From the NCBI GenBank assembly GCA_016794785.1, contig JAEUHC010000019.1, forward strand, positions 620,001-684,000: DNA of 64,000 bases. The letters are read 5' to 3'. This document shows, piece after piece, positions 8,922 to 16,849 of this stretch; the stretch's first letter is position 1; each line of letters begins with the position of its first letter. Under the pieces are notes generated by a model, which saw only the letters and a list, made by a program, of their open reading frames with translations, was not told the origin of the DNA and searched no databases. The stretch comes from Opitutaceae bacterium. GTDB lineage: Bacteria > Verrucomicrobiota > Verrucomicrobiia > Opitutales > Opitutaceae. A program made the translations under genes and the position numbers.

Positions 8922-9049
8922 GCGGCGGACTCCCAGCGAAGCGGGCCGCGCCGGCCAGCGCAACCACGCGCTGCGGTGGCTGGCGGCCGGCTTAGCCAGC
9001 GCAGCGGCGGCTTTACATCCGGCGGGGTGTTTCGCAGGCTGCCGTCCCT

Positions 9050-9676
9050 GTGAAACGGATTCTGGTCATCGACGACGAAGGGAAGCTGCGCCAGCACTAC
9101 GGTGAGCTGCTGCGCCTCGAAGGCTTCGAGGTCATCGAGGCCCGCGGCGGGCGCGAGGGCATCGAGCGGGCGCGCCAGGAAGCCCCCGATCTCGTGCTCT
9201 GCGATGTGACCATGCCCGAGATCAACGGCCACCGCGTCCTCGAAGTGCTGCGCGGCGATCCGCTCACCGCGCACTTGCCGTTTGTGTTTCTGACCGGCTG
9301 CACCGCGCGCGAGGACATGCGCACGGGCATGAACCTCGGGGCGGACGACTATCTCACCAAGCCAGCCACCCCCGACGAATTGCTGACCGCCGTGCGCGCC
9401 CGCCTGCGCCGCGCCGAGGCGGCGACACCGCCGGGCCGTCGCCGGGCCGGCCGCGAGGCGGTGCCTGCCGATCTTGCGCCGCTCGGTCTCACGCCGCGCG
9501 AATCCGAGGTGCTCCTCTGGGTCGCCCGCGGCAAGACCAACGACGAGATCGCCACCGTGCTCGGCATCGGGCTGACCACGGTGAAGAAACACCTGGAGAG
9601 CACCTACGCGAAACTGGGCGTGGAAAACCGCACGACCGCCGCCGCGATGGCGCTCGAGCGGATCGGCGCGGGCTGA
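9050..9676 (+). CDS. LuxR-family response regulator (REC-HTH)
   Basis: 208 residues from GTG 9050. The receiver domain (residues 2-120) has DD8-9, phospho-acceptor D52 in LVLCDVTMP and a Lys in YLTKPATP. A linker of about 20 residues leads to a LuxR/NarL-type helix-turn-helix: LTPRESEVLLWVARGKTNDE and TTVKKHLESTYAKLGVENRT. It should bind DNA when phosphorylated. It is divergent from the hybrid kinase across a 128-base gap, which makes that kinase the likely partner, though this is inferred from position only. Confidence 0.93.
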   Translation: MKRILVIDDEGKLRQHYGELLRLEGFEVIEARGGREGIERARQEAPDLVLCDVTMPEINGHRVLEVLRGDPLTAHLPFVFLTGCTAREDMRTGMNLGADDYLTKPATPDELLTAVRARLRRAEAATPPGRRRAGREAVPADLAPLGLTPRESEVLLWVARGKTNDEIATVLGIGLTTVKKHLESTYAKLGVENRTTAAAMALERIGAG

Positions 9677-9695
9677 GGGCGATCATCGAGGAGCG

Positions 9696-10028
9696 TTAGC
9701 GGCCCAGCGAGTCCGCCTGCCTTGCGAACTGCTTTTCCAAACTGCCGCAGACGAGCTCGCACAGCTTGAAAATCGTCGGATCGGCGATCGCGTAGAAGAC
9801 CTGCAGGCCTTCCTTGCGGCGCGAGAGGATGTGGGCCTGCGTCAGCGTCTGCAGGTGGCGGGAGACATTGGCCTGCGTGCCCCCGGTCGCTTCGACCAGC
9901 GCATTTACGTTCAGCTCGCCCTCGAACAGCGCCTGGATGAGCCGCAGCCGCATGGGCTCGGCGAGCGCGGCAAAACGCCGGGCCACGTGTTCCAAGGCTT
10001 CGTCGGAGAGGGGGACTTTCTTCGCCAT
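9696..10028 (-). CDS. ArsR/SmtB-family transcriptional repressor
   Basis: 110 residues from ATG 10028 (MAKKVPLSDE). Winged-helix ArsR fold: LAEPMRLRLIQALFEGELNV, recognition helix TQANVSRHLQTL and wing SRRKEGLQVFYAI. Two cysteines (C90, C94) sit in the last helix in KLCELVCGSL; no Cys lies in the alpha-3 CxC position used by arsenic sensors, so thiol or sulfur chemistry, or metal binding through the C-terminal Cys pair, is more likely. It is divergent from the DUF2892/RND/rhodanese operon, with a strong palindrome between them (10053-10088) that is its probable operator and would also give autorepression. Confidence 0.92.
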   Translation of the reverse strand: MAKKVPLSDEALEHVARRFAALAEPMRLRLIQALFEGELNVNALVEATGGTQANVSRHLQTLTQAHILSRRKEGLQVFYAIADPTIFKLCELVCGSLEKQFARQADSLGR

Positions 10029-10047
10029 TCGCGCATGAGACACGGCC

Positions 10048-10088
10048 TTGACATTAATACAAGCATATGAGTGTATGCTCATATTAAT
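10048..10088 (+). promoter_or_regulatory. -35 box and palindromic operator for the ArsR-type repressor
   Basis: A consensus -35 TTGACA at 10048-10053 faces the plus-strand operon. Overlapping it is a nested palindrome: outer arms ATTAATA (10053-10059) and TATTAAT (10082-10088), and an inner perfect repeat ATATGAG (10065-10071), 6-base spacer, CTCATAT (10078-10084). It is AT-rich in otherwise very GC-rich DNA. Repressor binding here would cover the space between -35 and -10 of the efflux operon and the repressor's own promoter. The -10 hexamer is not clear. Confidence 0.8.
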
Positions 10089-10106
10089 TGATTCATTCCC
10101 GTTCCC

Positions 10107-10337
10107 ATGAAAATCGAATCCCTCATACGTCTCCTGGCTGGGTCCGTGACTTTGACCGGCGTGATCCTCGCCCACTTCGTCAGTCCGTGGTGGCTCCTGC
10201 TCCCGGCCTTCGCCGGCTTGAATCTCATCCAGTCGGTCTTCACGGGTTTCTGCCCGCCTACGCTCATCCTCCGCGGCATCGGTTGGCTCGGGGAGGACGG
10301 CATCATCCGCTGGGGCGGTCGCAAACCGAGCCGCTGA
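10107..10337 (+). CDS. DUF2892 (YgaP-type) small membrane protein
   Basis: 76 residues, ATG 10107. Two hydrophobic segments (about residues 7-24 and 26-45) and the conserved TGFCPPTLILRGIGW match DUF2892, the membrane segment fused to a rhodanese domain in YgaP. Here the rhodanese is a separate gene at the end of the same operon (14613-14987). It is the first gene after the ArsR operator. The single Cys in GFCP is typical of the family. A role in sulfur transfer at the inner membrane is inferred from family context. Confidence 0.85.
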   Translation: MKIESLIRLLAGSVTLTGVILAHFVSPWWLLLPAFAGLNLIQSVFTGFCPPTLILRGIGWLGEDGIIRWGGRKPSR

Positions 10338-10347
10338 ACCACTCAAC

Positions 10348-11370
10348 GTGAAACCCGCCTCACTCGTCCTTGGGGTTGCGCTGTCCCTCGCCTTCGCCGG
10401 GTGCGCGCGGCGCGAGCCGAAGGTGATCGGGAACGACGGTCCGGCCGTGGCGGTCCGCGCCGTCGCCGTGCAGCGCGAAATCGTGCCGGCCCGGCTGGAA
10501 ACCAGCGGCACCGTCCGGGCCGTGCAGCGCGCCACCATCGCGGCCAAGGTCTCCGGCGTGATTGCGAGCCTGCCGCTGGCGCTGGGCCAATCGGTCGAGG
10601 CCGGCGACGTGCTGCTCACGATTGCCGCCTCTGAACTCGCGGAACGCGTCGCGCAGGTGCGCGCCCAGCTGCTCGAGACCGAACGCGAGCTCGCTCGCGA
10701 ACGCACCCTGCAAGCCTCCGGCGCCGGCACCATCGACGCCGTCAAATCGCTGGAGGATCGGCTCGCGCAGACGCAGGCCGCGCTGCGTGAAGCCGAAACG
10801 CTGCGCAGCTACGCGACGGTGCGTGCGCCGTTTGCCGGTGTCGTCGCCCGGAAGCATGTCGAGGCGGGGGATTTCGCGGTCCCGGGCGCGCCCCTGCTGC
10901 AGCTTGACGGCCGCGACGCGTTCGAAATCGAAACCGGCCTCCCTGAGTCGCTCGCGGCGTCGCTTGCGCCCGGCGCGGTGTTGGAAATCGGGTTCGCCGG
11001 ATCCGCGGAGCCATTGCGCGCCACCCTCGCGGAGCTTTCCTCCGCCGCTGATCCGGCCACGCGCACGGTCACGGCCAAGCTGGCCGTCCCGGCGGGCGCA
11101 CCGGTGCGGGCCGGGCAGTTCGTGCGCGTGCTGGTGCCGTCCGCTCCGGTCACGATGCTCCTCGTGCCGGCGAACGCCGTCGCGACGTTCGGCCAGATGG
11201 AGCGGGTGTTCGTGGTCGGCGAGAACGGACGGGCGTCGCTCCGCCTCGTGAAAACCGGCGCGAGGGTGGGCGACCGCGTGCAAGTCGTGTCGGGCCTCGA
11301 TGCGGCCGACCGGGTCGTGATCTCGCCCTCCTCCCTGCGGGACGGACAACCGCTCATCCTCACGCCGTGA
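10348..11370 (+). CDS. RND efflux periplasmic adaptor lipoprotein (HlyD/MFP family)
   Basis: 340 residues from GTG 10348. The signal peptide ends with lipobox AFAGC (Cys19), so it is a lipid-anchored periplasmic adaptor. Order: beta-barrel strand, biotinyl-lipoyl half (ATIAAKVSGVIASLPLALGQ), coiled-coil hairpin (about residues 95-150), second lipoyl half (YATVRAPFAGVVARKHVEAG) and C-terminal barrel. It joins the RND pump, encoded by the next gene with which it shares a GTGA overlap, to an outer-membrane factor; none is encoded here. Its stop and the pump's start overlap, implying coupled translation. Confidence 0.94.
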   Translation: MKPASLVLGVALSLAFAGCARREPKVIGNDGPAVAVRAVAVQREIVPARLETSGTVRAVQRATIAAKVSGVIASLPLALGQSVEAGDVLLTIAASELAERVAQVRAQLLETERELARERTLQASGAGTIDAVKSLEDRLAQTQAALREAETLRSYATVRAPFAGVVARKHVEAGDFAVPGAPLLQLDGRDAFEIETGLPESLAASLAPGAVLEIGFAGSAEPLRATLAELSSAADPATRTVTAKLAVPAGAPVRAGQFVRVLVPSAPVTMLLVPANAVATFGQMERVFVVGENGRASLRLVKTGARVGDRVQVVSGLDAADRVVISPSSLRDGQPLILTP

Positions 11371-14300
11371 ACGAGCCACCGGAGCCCATGGCGCCGCGCG
11401 GCCTGGCTGGCCGGCTGGCCGCGATGCTTGCGCAGTCCAAGCTCACGCCGATCGCGGTCATCGCGTCGATGCTGCTCGGGGTCTTTGCGGTGCTGATGCT
11501 ACCGCGCGAGGAGGAGCCGCAGATCAAGGTTCCGATGGTGGATGTGTTCGTCGGCATGCCCGGTGCGACGGCCGGGGAGGTCGAGAACCGCGTCACGCGC
11601 CCGATGGAGAAGCTCCTATGGGAAATCCCCGGCGTCGAATACCTCTACTCCACGTCCAGCCCCGCCGCTGCGCTCGTGATCGTGCGCTTCAAGGTGGGCA
11701 CCGACATCGAGGCGGCGCTCGTCCGGCTGAACCAGAAGCTGCAGGCCAATTTCGACCGCATCCCGGCCGGGGTCACGCCGCCGATCGTCAAGCCGCGCAC
11801 CATCGACGACGTGCCGATCCTCGCGCTCACATTTCATAGCGCGACGCACGATCACCTCGCGCTCCGCCGAATCGCGGCGCAGGTGGACGATGCCGTGAAG
11901 TCGATCCCGCAGGTCGCGGAGACGACGCTCATCGGCGGCACGCGCCGGGCGGTGCGCGTGGCGCTCGATCCGGCGGCGCTCGCGGCGCGGCGCCTCAGCC
12001 CCGCGGACCTGATGCCCCAGCTTCGCGAGGCCAACCGCCCGGCGCACGCCGGCTCGCGGCCGTTTGCGAACACCGAGGTGCTCTTGGAAACCGGCCGCTT
12101 CCTCCGCAATGCCGCCGACCTCGGTGCCGTCGTGGTGGGAGTGATGGATAACCGTCCGATCTATCTTCGCGAGGTCGCGACGATCACCGACGGCGCCGAG
12201 GAGCCCTCGAATTATGTGCTGCACGGCGATGCGCGCACGCCCGGCTTGCAGGCCGCCGTCACGCTCAGCCTCGCCAAGCGGCCCGGCGCCAACGCCATCG
12301 AGGTCGTCGATGCCGTCCTCGCCAAGGTCGCCGCGCTGCGCGGCACCTTGCTGCCGGCCGGGATCGCCGTGACCGTCACGCGCGACTACGGCCACACCGC
12401 CGCCGAAAAGAGCAACGAGCTCCTGCTCCACATGGGCATCGCGGTCTTTGGCGTCGCCGTGCTGATCCTCCTGTTTCTCGGCTGGCGCGAATCGCTCGTG
12501 GTGCTCCTTGCGATCCCGGCGACGCTCGCGCTCACGCTCCTCGTTTTCTACCTCTACGGCTACACGCTGAACCGCATCACGCTCTTCGCGCTGATTTTCT
12601 CCATCGGCATCCTGGTGGACGACGCGATCGTGGTGGTGGAGAATATCGTGCGCCACCTGCGTCTCCCGGGCGCGGAGAAAAAATCCCTCACCCAAATCGC
12701 GCTCGAGGCCGTGGACGAAGTGGGCAACCCCACCATCCTCGCCACGTGGGCGGTCATCGCGGCGATCCTGCCCATGGCGTTTGTCGGCGGGCTGATGGGG
12801 CCCTACATGCGGCCGATTCCCATCGGCTCGACGGCGGCGATGCTCTTCTCGATCGCGATCGCCTTCACCCTCACGCCGTGGGCTGCGATCCGGGTGCTGA
12901 AGCGGCGGACCGGCCTCGGCGGCGGCGGCCACGCCCACGACGAGGCGCCGAGCGACTGGTTCACGCGGCTCTATCATCGCGTGATGGAGCCGCTCCTGGA
13001 TCGGGCGCGCACGCGCTGGGCGTTTCTCGCGATCATCGGCGGGCTGCTGCTGGGCTCGATGGCCTTCGTGCTCACCGGCGCGGTCACGATCAAGATGCTG
13101 CCCTTCGACAACAAATCGGAGTTTCAGATCGTCCTCAACACGCCCGAGGGCACGACGCTCGAGCAGACCGCGCGCATCGCGCAGGAGATGGGCGAGGCGA
13201 TTCGGACCGCGCCCGAAGTCCGCGATTTTCAGATCTACGCGGGCTCGGCGGCGCCCTTCAATTTCAACGGCCTCGTCCGCCACTCCTACCTGCGGCGCGG
13301 CCCCAATGTCGCCGATATCCAGGTGAACCTCGTCGGGAAGGAAGACCGGTCCGACCAGAGCCACGCGATCGCGAAGCGTCTCCGGCCGCTGGTCGCCGCC
13401 ATCGCGAAAAAGCATGGCGCCGTCGTCGCCGTGGCCGAAGTCCCGCCCGGCCCCCCGGTCCTCCAGTCGATCGTCGCCGAGATCTACGGGCCCGACGAAG
13501 GGCAGCGCCTGGCCCTGGCCCGCGAGGTCCGCGGTCTCATGGAGCGCACGAAGGGCGTCGTGGACATCGACTGGTATGTCGAGGAGGAGCAGCCCAAGGT
13601 CCGCTATGTGGTGGACCGCGCCAAGGCCGCGCACCACGGCATCAGCGAGGGCGCCATCGCGCGCACGCTGGCCCTCGCGGCGCAGGGCGCCGCCGTCGAT
13701 CTTTTCCATGCCGCCGACGAGCGGGAGGATGTGCCCATCGTCTTTGAGCTGCCCGCCACCCGGCGCGGACAACCCGAGGCGCTGCTTGCGCTGCACGTGC
13801 GGGCCGATCTCCCGCCCGCCGCCTACGATTTCTCCGCGCCGCTGATTCCGCTTTCAGAGCTGGTCCGAATCGAGCGAACCCATGGTGAACGCCATCTCTA
13901 CCGGAAGAACCTCAAGCCGGTCACGTATGTGACCGCCGATGTCGCGGGCGAGGTCGAGAGCCCGGCGTATGCGATGTATGGCCTCGATCGCGCCATCCGC
14001 GCGCTCGACGCCCGCCAGTTCGGCGCCGCGCAAGCCGCGCTGCCCATTTACCATCTCAATGTCCCCATCGATGATCAGTCGCCCGCGCTGAAGTGGGACG
14101 GCGAGTGGCACATCACGCTCGAGGTGTTTCGGGACCTCGGGCTCGCGTTTGCCGCGGTGCTCGGGCTCATCGCCATGCTCATGGTCGGCTGGTTTCGCAG
14201 CTACGTGACGCCGCTCGTGGTCATGGCCGCGATTCCGTTTTCGCTCATCGGCATCTTGCCCGCGCACTGGGCGCTCGGGGCGTTTTTCACCGCGACCTCC

Positions 14301-14612
14301 ATGATCGGCTTCATGGCGGGCGCGGGCATCGTGGTGCGCAACTCGATCATCCTCGTCGATTTCATCGAGCTGCGCCGCGCGCAGGGTCTGCCGCTGCGGG
14401 AGGCGGTGATCGAGGCCGGCGCGGTGCGCTTCCGCCCGATGCTGCTCACCGCGCTCGCGGTGGTCGTCGGCGCGGCGGTCATTCTAGCGGATCCGATTTT
14501 CCAGGGCCTGGCGATCAGCCTGATGTTCGGCGAACTGGCGTCGCTGCTCGTCAGCCGGATGGCGGTGCCCGTGCTTTACTACATGGCCAGCCGGAAAACG
14601 GCGGGCGCGTGA
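11367..14612 (+). CDS. RND efflux transporter permease
   Basis: 1081 residues from GTG 11367, the usual length for AcrB/HAE-type trimers. First membrane helix at about residues 30-50 and a periplasmic porter domain, helices 2-6 around 350-500 with the proton-relay aspartates in GILVDDAIVVVENI, then a second porter domain and helices 8-12 in 905-1075. The substrate class is unknown; the periplasmic part lacks the methionine relay I would need to call a heavy-metal CusA. Association with a rhodanese, DUF2892 and an ArsR-type repressor suggests export linked to sulfur or electrophile stress, an inference from context. Confidence 0.95.
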   Translation: MNEPPEPMAPRGLAGRLAAMLAQSKLTPIAVIASMLLGVFAVLMLPREEEPQIKVPMVDVFVGMPGATAGEVENRVTRPMEKLLWEIPGVEYLYSTSSPAAALVIVRFKVGTDIEAALVRLNQKLQANFDRIPAGVTPPIVKPRTIDDVPILALTFHSATHDHLALRRIAAQVDDAVKSIPQVAETTLIGGTRRAVRVALDPAALAARRLSPADLMPQLREANRPAHAGSRPFANTEVLLETGRFLRNAADLGAVVVGVMDNRPIYLREVATITDGAEEPSNYVLHGDARTPGLQAAVTLSLAKRPGANAIEVVDAVLAKVAALRGTLLPAGIAVTVTRDYGHTAAEKSNELLLHMGIAVFGVAVLILLFLGWRESLVVLLAIPATLALTLLVFYLYGYTLNRITLFALIFSIGILVDDAIVVVENIVRHLRLPGAEKKSLTQIALEAVDEVGNPTILATWAVIAAILPMAFVGGLMGPYMRPIPIGSTAAMLFSIAIAFTLTPWAAIRVLKRRTGLGGGGHAHDEAPSDWFTRLYHRVMEPLLDRARTRWAFLAIIGGLLLGSMAFVLTGAVTIKMLPFDNKSEFQIVLNTPEGTTLEQTARIAQEMGEAIRTAPEVRDFQIYAGSAAPFNFNGLVRHSYLRRGPNVADIQVNLVGKEDRSDQSHAIAKRLRPLVAAIAKKHGAVVAVAEVPPGPPVLQSIVAEIYGPDEGQRLALAREVRGLMERTKGVVDIDWYVEEEQPKVRYVVDRAKAAHHGISEGAIARTLALAAQGAAVDLFHAADEREDVPIVFELPATRRGQPEALLALHVRADLPPAAYDFSAPLIPLSELVRIERTHGERHLYRKNLKPVTYVTADVAGEVESPAYAMYGLDRAIRALDARQFGAAQAALPIYHLNVPIDDQSPALKWDGEWHITLEVFRDLGLAFAAVLGLIAMLMVGWFRSYVTPLVVMAAIPFSLIGILPAHWALGAFFTATSMIGFMAGAGIVVRNSIILVDFIELRRAQGLPLREAVIEAGAVRFRPMLLTALAVVVGAAVILADPIFQGLAISLMFGELASLLVSRMAVPVLYYMASRKTAGA

Positions 14613-14987
14613 ATGAACCCGCTGCGCTTCATCCTCTCGCTCTTTCAGCCCGTGCCCCGCGTGCGGCCGGCGGAGATCGCGGCCCGCGTGCGCGCGGGCG
14701 AGGTTGTGCTCATCGACGTGCGCGAGCCCGCGGAGTGGGCCGATGGCATCGCGCAAGGCGCGGTGCCGTTGTCCCTGCGCGACCTCTCGGGCCGGCGCGG
14801 GCAGTGGGGGCCGTTTCTCGCCGCGCACGACGGGCGCGAGCTGGCGTTTTACTGCGGGCACGGGGTGCGGGCGAGCATGGCGGCGCGCGTGCTGCGGCGC
14901 GAAGGCCACCGGACCCTGAATACCGGGAGTCTGCGGGACTGGGTGGCCGCAGGCTGGCCCGTGGTGCGTCCTGCCCGGAAAAGCTGA
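14613..14987 (+). CDS. Rhodanese-like sulfurtransferase
   Basis: 124 residues, ATG directly after the pump's stop codon, so it closes the operon. Rhodanese domain with VLIDVREPAEWADGIAQGAV and the active-site loop FYCGHGVRASMAA, in which the catalytic Cys (about residue 90) is present. It would carry a persulfide on that Cys. There is no obvious signal peptide; the first 15 residues are mildly hydrophobic. Together with the DUF2892 protein it forms a split version of YgaP. Stop codon 6 bases from the convergent gene's stop. Confidence 0.9.
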   Translation: MNPLRFILSLFQPVPRVRPAEIAARVRAGEVVLIDVREPAEWADGIAQGAVPLSLRDLSGRRGQWGPFLAAHDGRELAFYCGHGVRASMAARVLRREGHRTLNTGSLRDWVAAGWPVVRPARKS

Positions 14988-14993
14988 GATCGC

Positions 14994-15926
14994 TCAAGCC
15001 AGGAGCACATCGCACAGCGCGATGAGGCGGGCGCGCAGCGGCTCGCCGCGGGCCGCGAAGTCGCGCTGGTGCCGCTCATACTCGGCGCGGCCGGCGGGCA
15101 TCTCGATGGCGATGGGGGCGAGGCCGAGCTTTTGCAGATCGTAGGGGCTGGCGCGCATGTCCACCTCCCTGACGTCGCGCGCGAGGGCGAAGCAATCGGC
15201 GATGAGCTCGGCGGGCGTGAACGGCGCGAGTTTGAAGGCCCACTTGTAGAGGTCCATGTTGGCGTGCAGGCAGCCGCGCTGCTCGAGCTGCGCGGTGTCG
15301 GTGCGCGTGGGCTGGAGTTTGTTGAGCGGGCGCGCGGGCGCGGTGAAGAACCGGAACGCGTCGAAGTGCGTGCACGTGATCGGCGACGACTCGACGACGC
15401 GCGCCAGTTCATCCGGGGCAAAGCGGAGCGGGTAGTGGTTGTGGCGGACCTCGTCCGGCGTCTGCCGGTAAACCATCGCCCACTCGTGCAGGCCGTGGCA
15501 GCCGTAGAACGCGGGGCGCACCTGCATCGCCGCGAGCATCCCGCGCAACCACGCCACGAATTCACGGCGATGCGCGGGCAGTGTGCCGGGATCGAGGGCG
15601 ATGAGAGGTGGGGTCGTGGGCGGGAACCCAGGCCGGCTCGGAGAGCCGGCTCCACCTTCCGAAAGCTCGCGGTATTCGGGCCAGCGGAGGAACTCGCGTG
15701 CGGCTTCGCCGGCCAACGCGACCCCCGGGCCGGGATGCCAGCGCCGCAGCCACGCGGGGCGGAACGCGTAGTAGGTGAAAAGGAAGTCCAGCACCGGATG
15801 CTTCTCGCCGCGCGCCGCGCGCGCCTGGTGCGGATCGGTCCACGCGCGCACGCGCGCCTCGTGCGCGGCGGCGCGGGCGCGCCATTCCGATTCAGCCAGA
15901 ACCGTGGCGGTGGGCGTCGCCGTCAT
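14994..15926 (-). CDS. Conserved protein often labelled 3-methyladenine DNA glycosylase
   Basis: 310 residues from ATG 15926, overlapping the upstream stop by 4 bases (ATGA). I recognise a bacterial family, common in actinobacteria, with blocks HPVLDFLFTYYAFRPAWL (43-60), GLHEWAMVYR (145-154), HFDAFRFFTAPARPLNKLQP (187-206) and GCLHANMDLYKWAFK (218-232). Databases often call it 3-methyladenine DNA glycosylase, but I see no helix-hairpin-helix or AAG fold motif, so the enzymatic name is doubtful. Residues 91-101 (GGAGSPSRPGF) come from a palindromic insertion in the DNA and are not expected in the family. Cytoplasmic; no signal peptide. Confidence 0.75.
   Translation of the reverse strand: MTATPTATVLAESEWRARAAAHEARVRAWTDPHQARAARGEKHPVLDFLFTYYAFRPAWLRRWHPGPGVALAGEAAREFLRWPEYRELSEGGAGSPSRPGFPPTTPPLIALDPGTLPAHRREFVAWLRGMLAAMQVRPAFYGCHGLHEWAMVYRQTPDEVRHNHYPLRFAPDELARVVESSPITCTHFDAFRFFTAPARPLNKLQPTRTDTAQLEQRGCLHANMDLYKWAFKLAPFTPAELIADCFALARDVREVDMRASPYDLQKLGLAPIAIEMPAGRAEYERHQRDFAARGEPLRARLIALCDVLLA
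15632..15650. repeat. Palindrome inserted in frame in a coding gene
   Basis: GCCGGCTC (15632-15639), GGA, GAGCCGGC (15643-15650): a perfect 8-base-arm hairpin inside the gene at 14994-15926. It encodes an extra Gly/Ser/Pro-rich loop without breaking the frame. Its form (a CCGGCTC/GAGCCGG hairpin flanked by TCCACC) resembles mobile REP-like units rather than coding sequence. Confidence 0.6.
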
Positions 15927-16849
15927 TTCTTTGGGTCCAGATCAAAGCCGTAGTTCGCCTTGAGGAAAACGGCCAGGACCTCCGCGGTGATTTTCGCGAA
16001 GCGCGCGCGGTTCTCCGGGGTGTCGCGCACGCCGGGGCGGGGGCACTCGATCTGGAGGCCGTCCACTTTGGGCGTGTCGGGCGCGGCGGCATGGCGGCGC
16101 ACGATGTAGCCGCCGGAGAAAAACGGGTGCTCGCCCGGCTGCGGCTCCTTGAGGCTCGGCGTGGCGCGCAGGCCGCGGGCTTCAAACAGATCTCCGAGGC
16201 TCCCGGGACCGCGCAGCAGCGCCGCAGCGCTGCCGCCGAGGCGCGCGTGCAAATCGCGGAGCGTGCCGAGCTGCATCACGCCGGAGGCGTCGAACGATTT
16301 GTCGTCGCGATTGAGCTGCTTGGCGTCGAGGGCGTAGCCGATTTCGAGACGGGCAATCGGGTGCGCGTGGCCGTGCAGATCGATGAGAAAGGCGAAGCCG
16401 TGGCGCGCGACGGCCGCGGCGAGCGCGCCCTCGATGGCGGCGTGAAAATCGCGCCACGCGCGCTGCGCGATCGGGTCGCCCTGCGCGGCTTCCTCGATCT
16501 CGCGGTTGGGGTCGAGCTTGCTGCGGTGCAGATGGCTGGCGACGAGGTGCGCGTGACGGCCGGTGCGCGCACGGAGGGCGTCGAGCACGGCGCGGGCGAG
16601 TTCCTGGGTGTTGGCGTCCATGTCGGTGACGCCCTTGGTGCGGTTGGGAATCGCGTCGGGCTTGAGCCGGCCGCCATGCGGTGCGGTGAGCACGATCGGA
16701 AGATCGCCGGCGACGTATTCGACGTAGCGCGCGGCGTCGAAGTAGGACTGGCCGGGGGTCTTCTCCGCGGCTGCGACCGAAAGAATCCCCGCCAGCAAAC
16801 CGAGCGCGAGGAGGCCGAGCAGGCGGCGGCGAACGGGATCAGGTTTCAC
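15923..16849 (-). CDS. N-formylglutamate amidohydrolase-like exported protein
   Basis: 308 residues from a GTG at 16849 (VKPDPVRRRLL), chosen because a signal peptide with hydrophobic core LLGLLALGLLAGILSVAAA follows directly; the open frame continues 38 codons further upstream but overlaps the kinase gene. The motifs VLTAPHGG, DANTQELARAV, DLHGHAHP and a late PFFSGGYIVRRH match the N-formylglutamate amidohydrolase superfamily, with His and Asp/Glu ligands for a metal present. Substrate unknown; probably an exported amidohydrolase. It overlaps the kinase gene by 11 bases and the next gene by 4. Confidence 0.75.
   Translation of the reverse strand: MKPDPVRRRLLGLLALGLLAGILSVAAAEKTPGQSYFDAARYVEYVAGDLPIVLTAPHGGRLKPDAIPNRTKGVTDMDANTQELARAVLDALRARTGRHAHLVASHLHRSKLDPNREIEEAAQGDPIAQRAWRDFHAAIEGALAAAVARHGFAFLIDLHGHAHPIARLEIGYALDAKQLNRDDKSFDASGVMQLGTLRDLHARLGGSAAALLRGPGSLGDLFEARGLRATPSLKEPQPGEHPFFSGGYIVRRHAAAPDTPKVDGLQIECPRPGVRDTPENRARFAKITAEVLAVFLKANYGFDLDPKK

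Noticed and set aside
6300..9053. 917-codon open frame on the + strand opposite the hybrid kinase.
   Set aside because: Antisense to a recognised multidomain kinase; no domain is visible in its translation.
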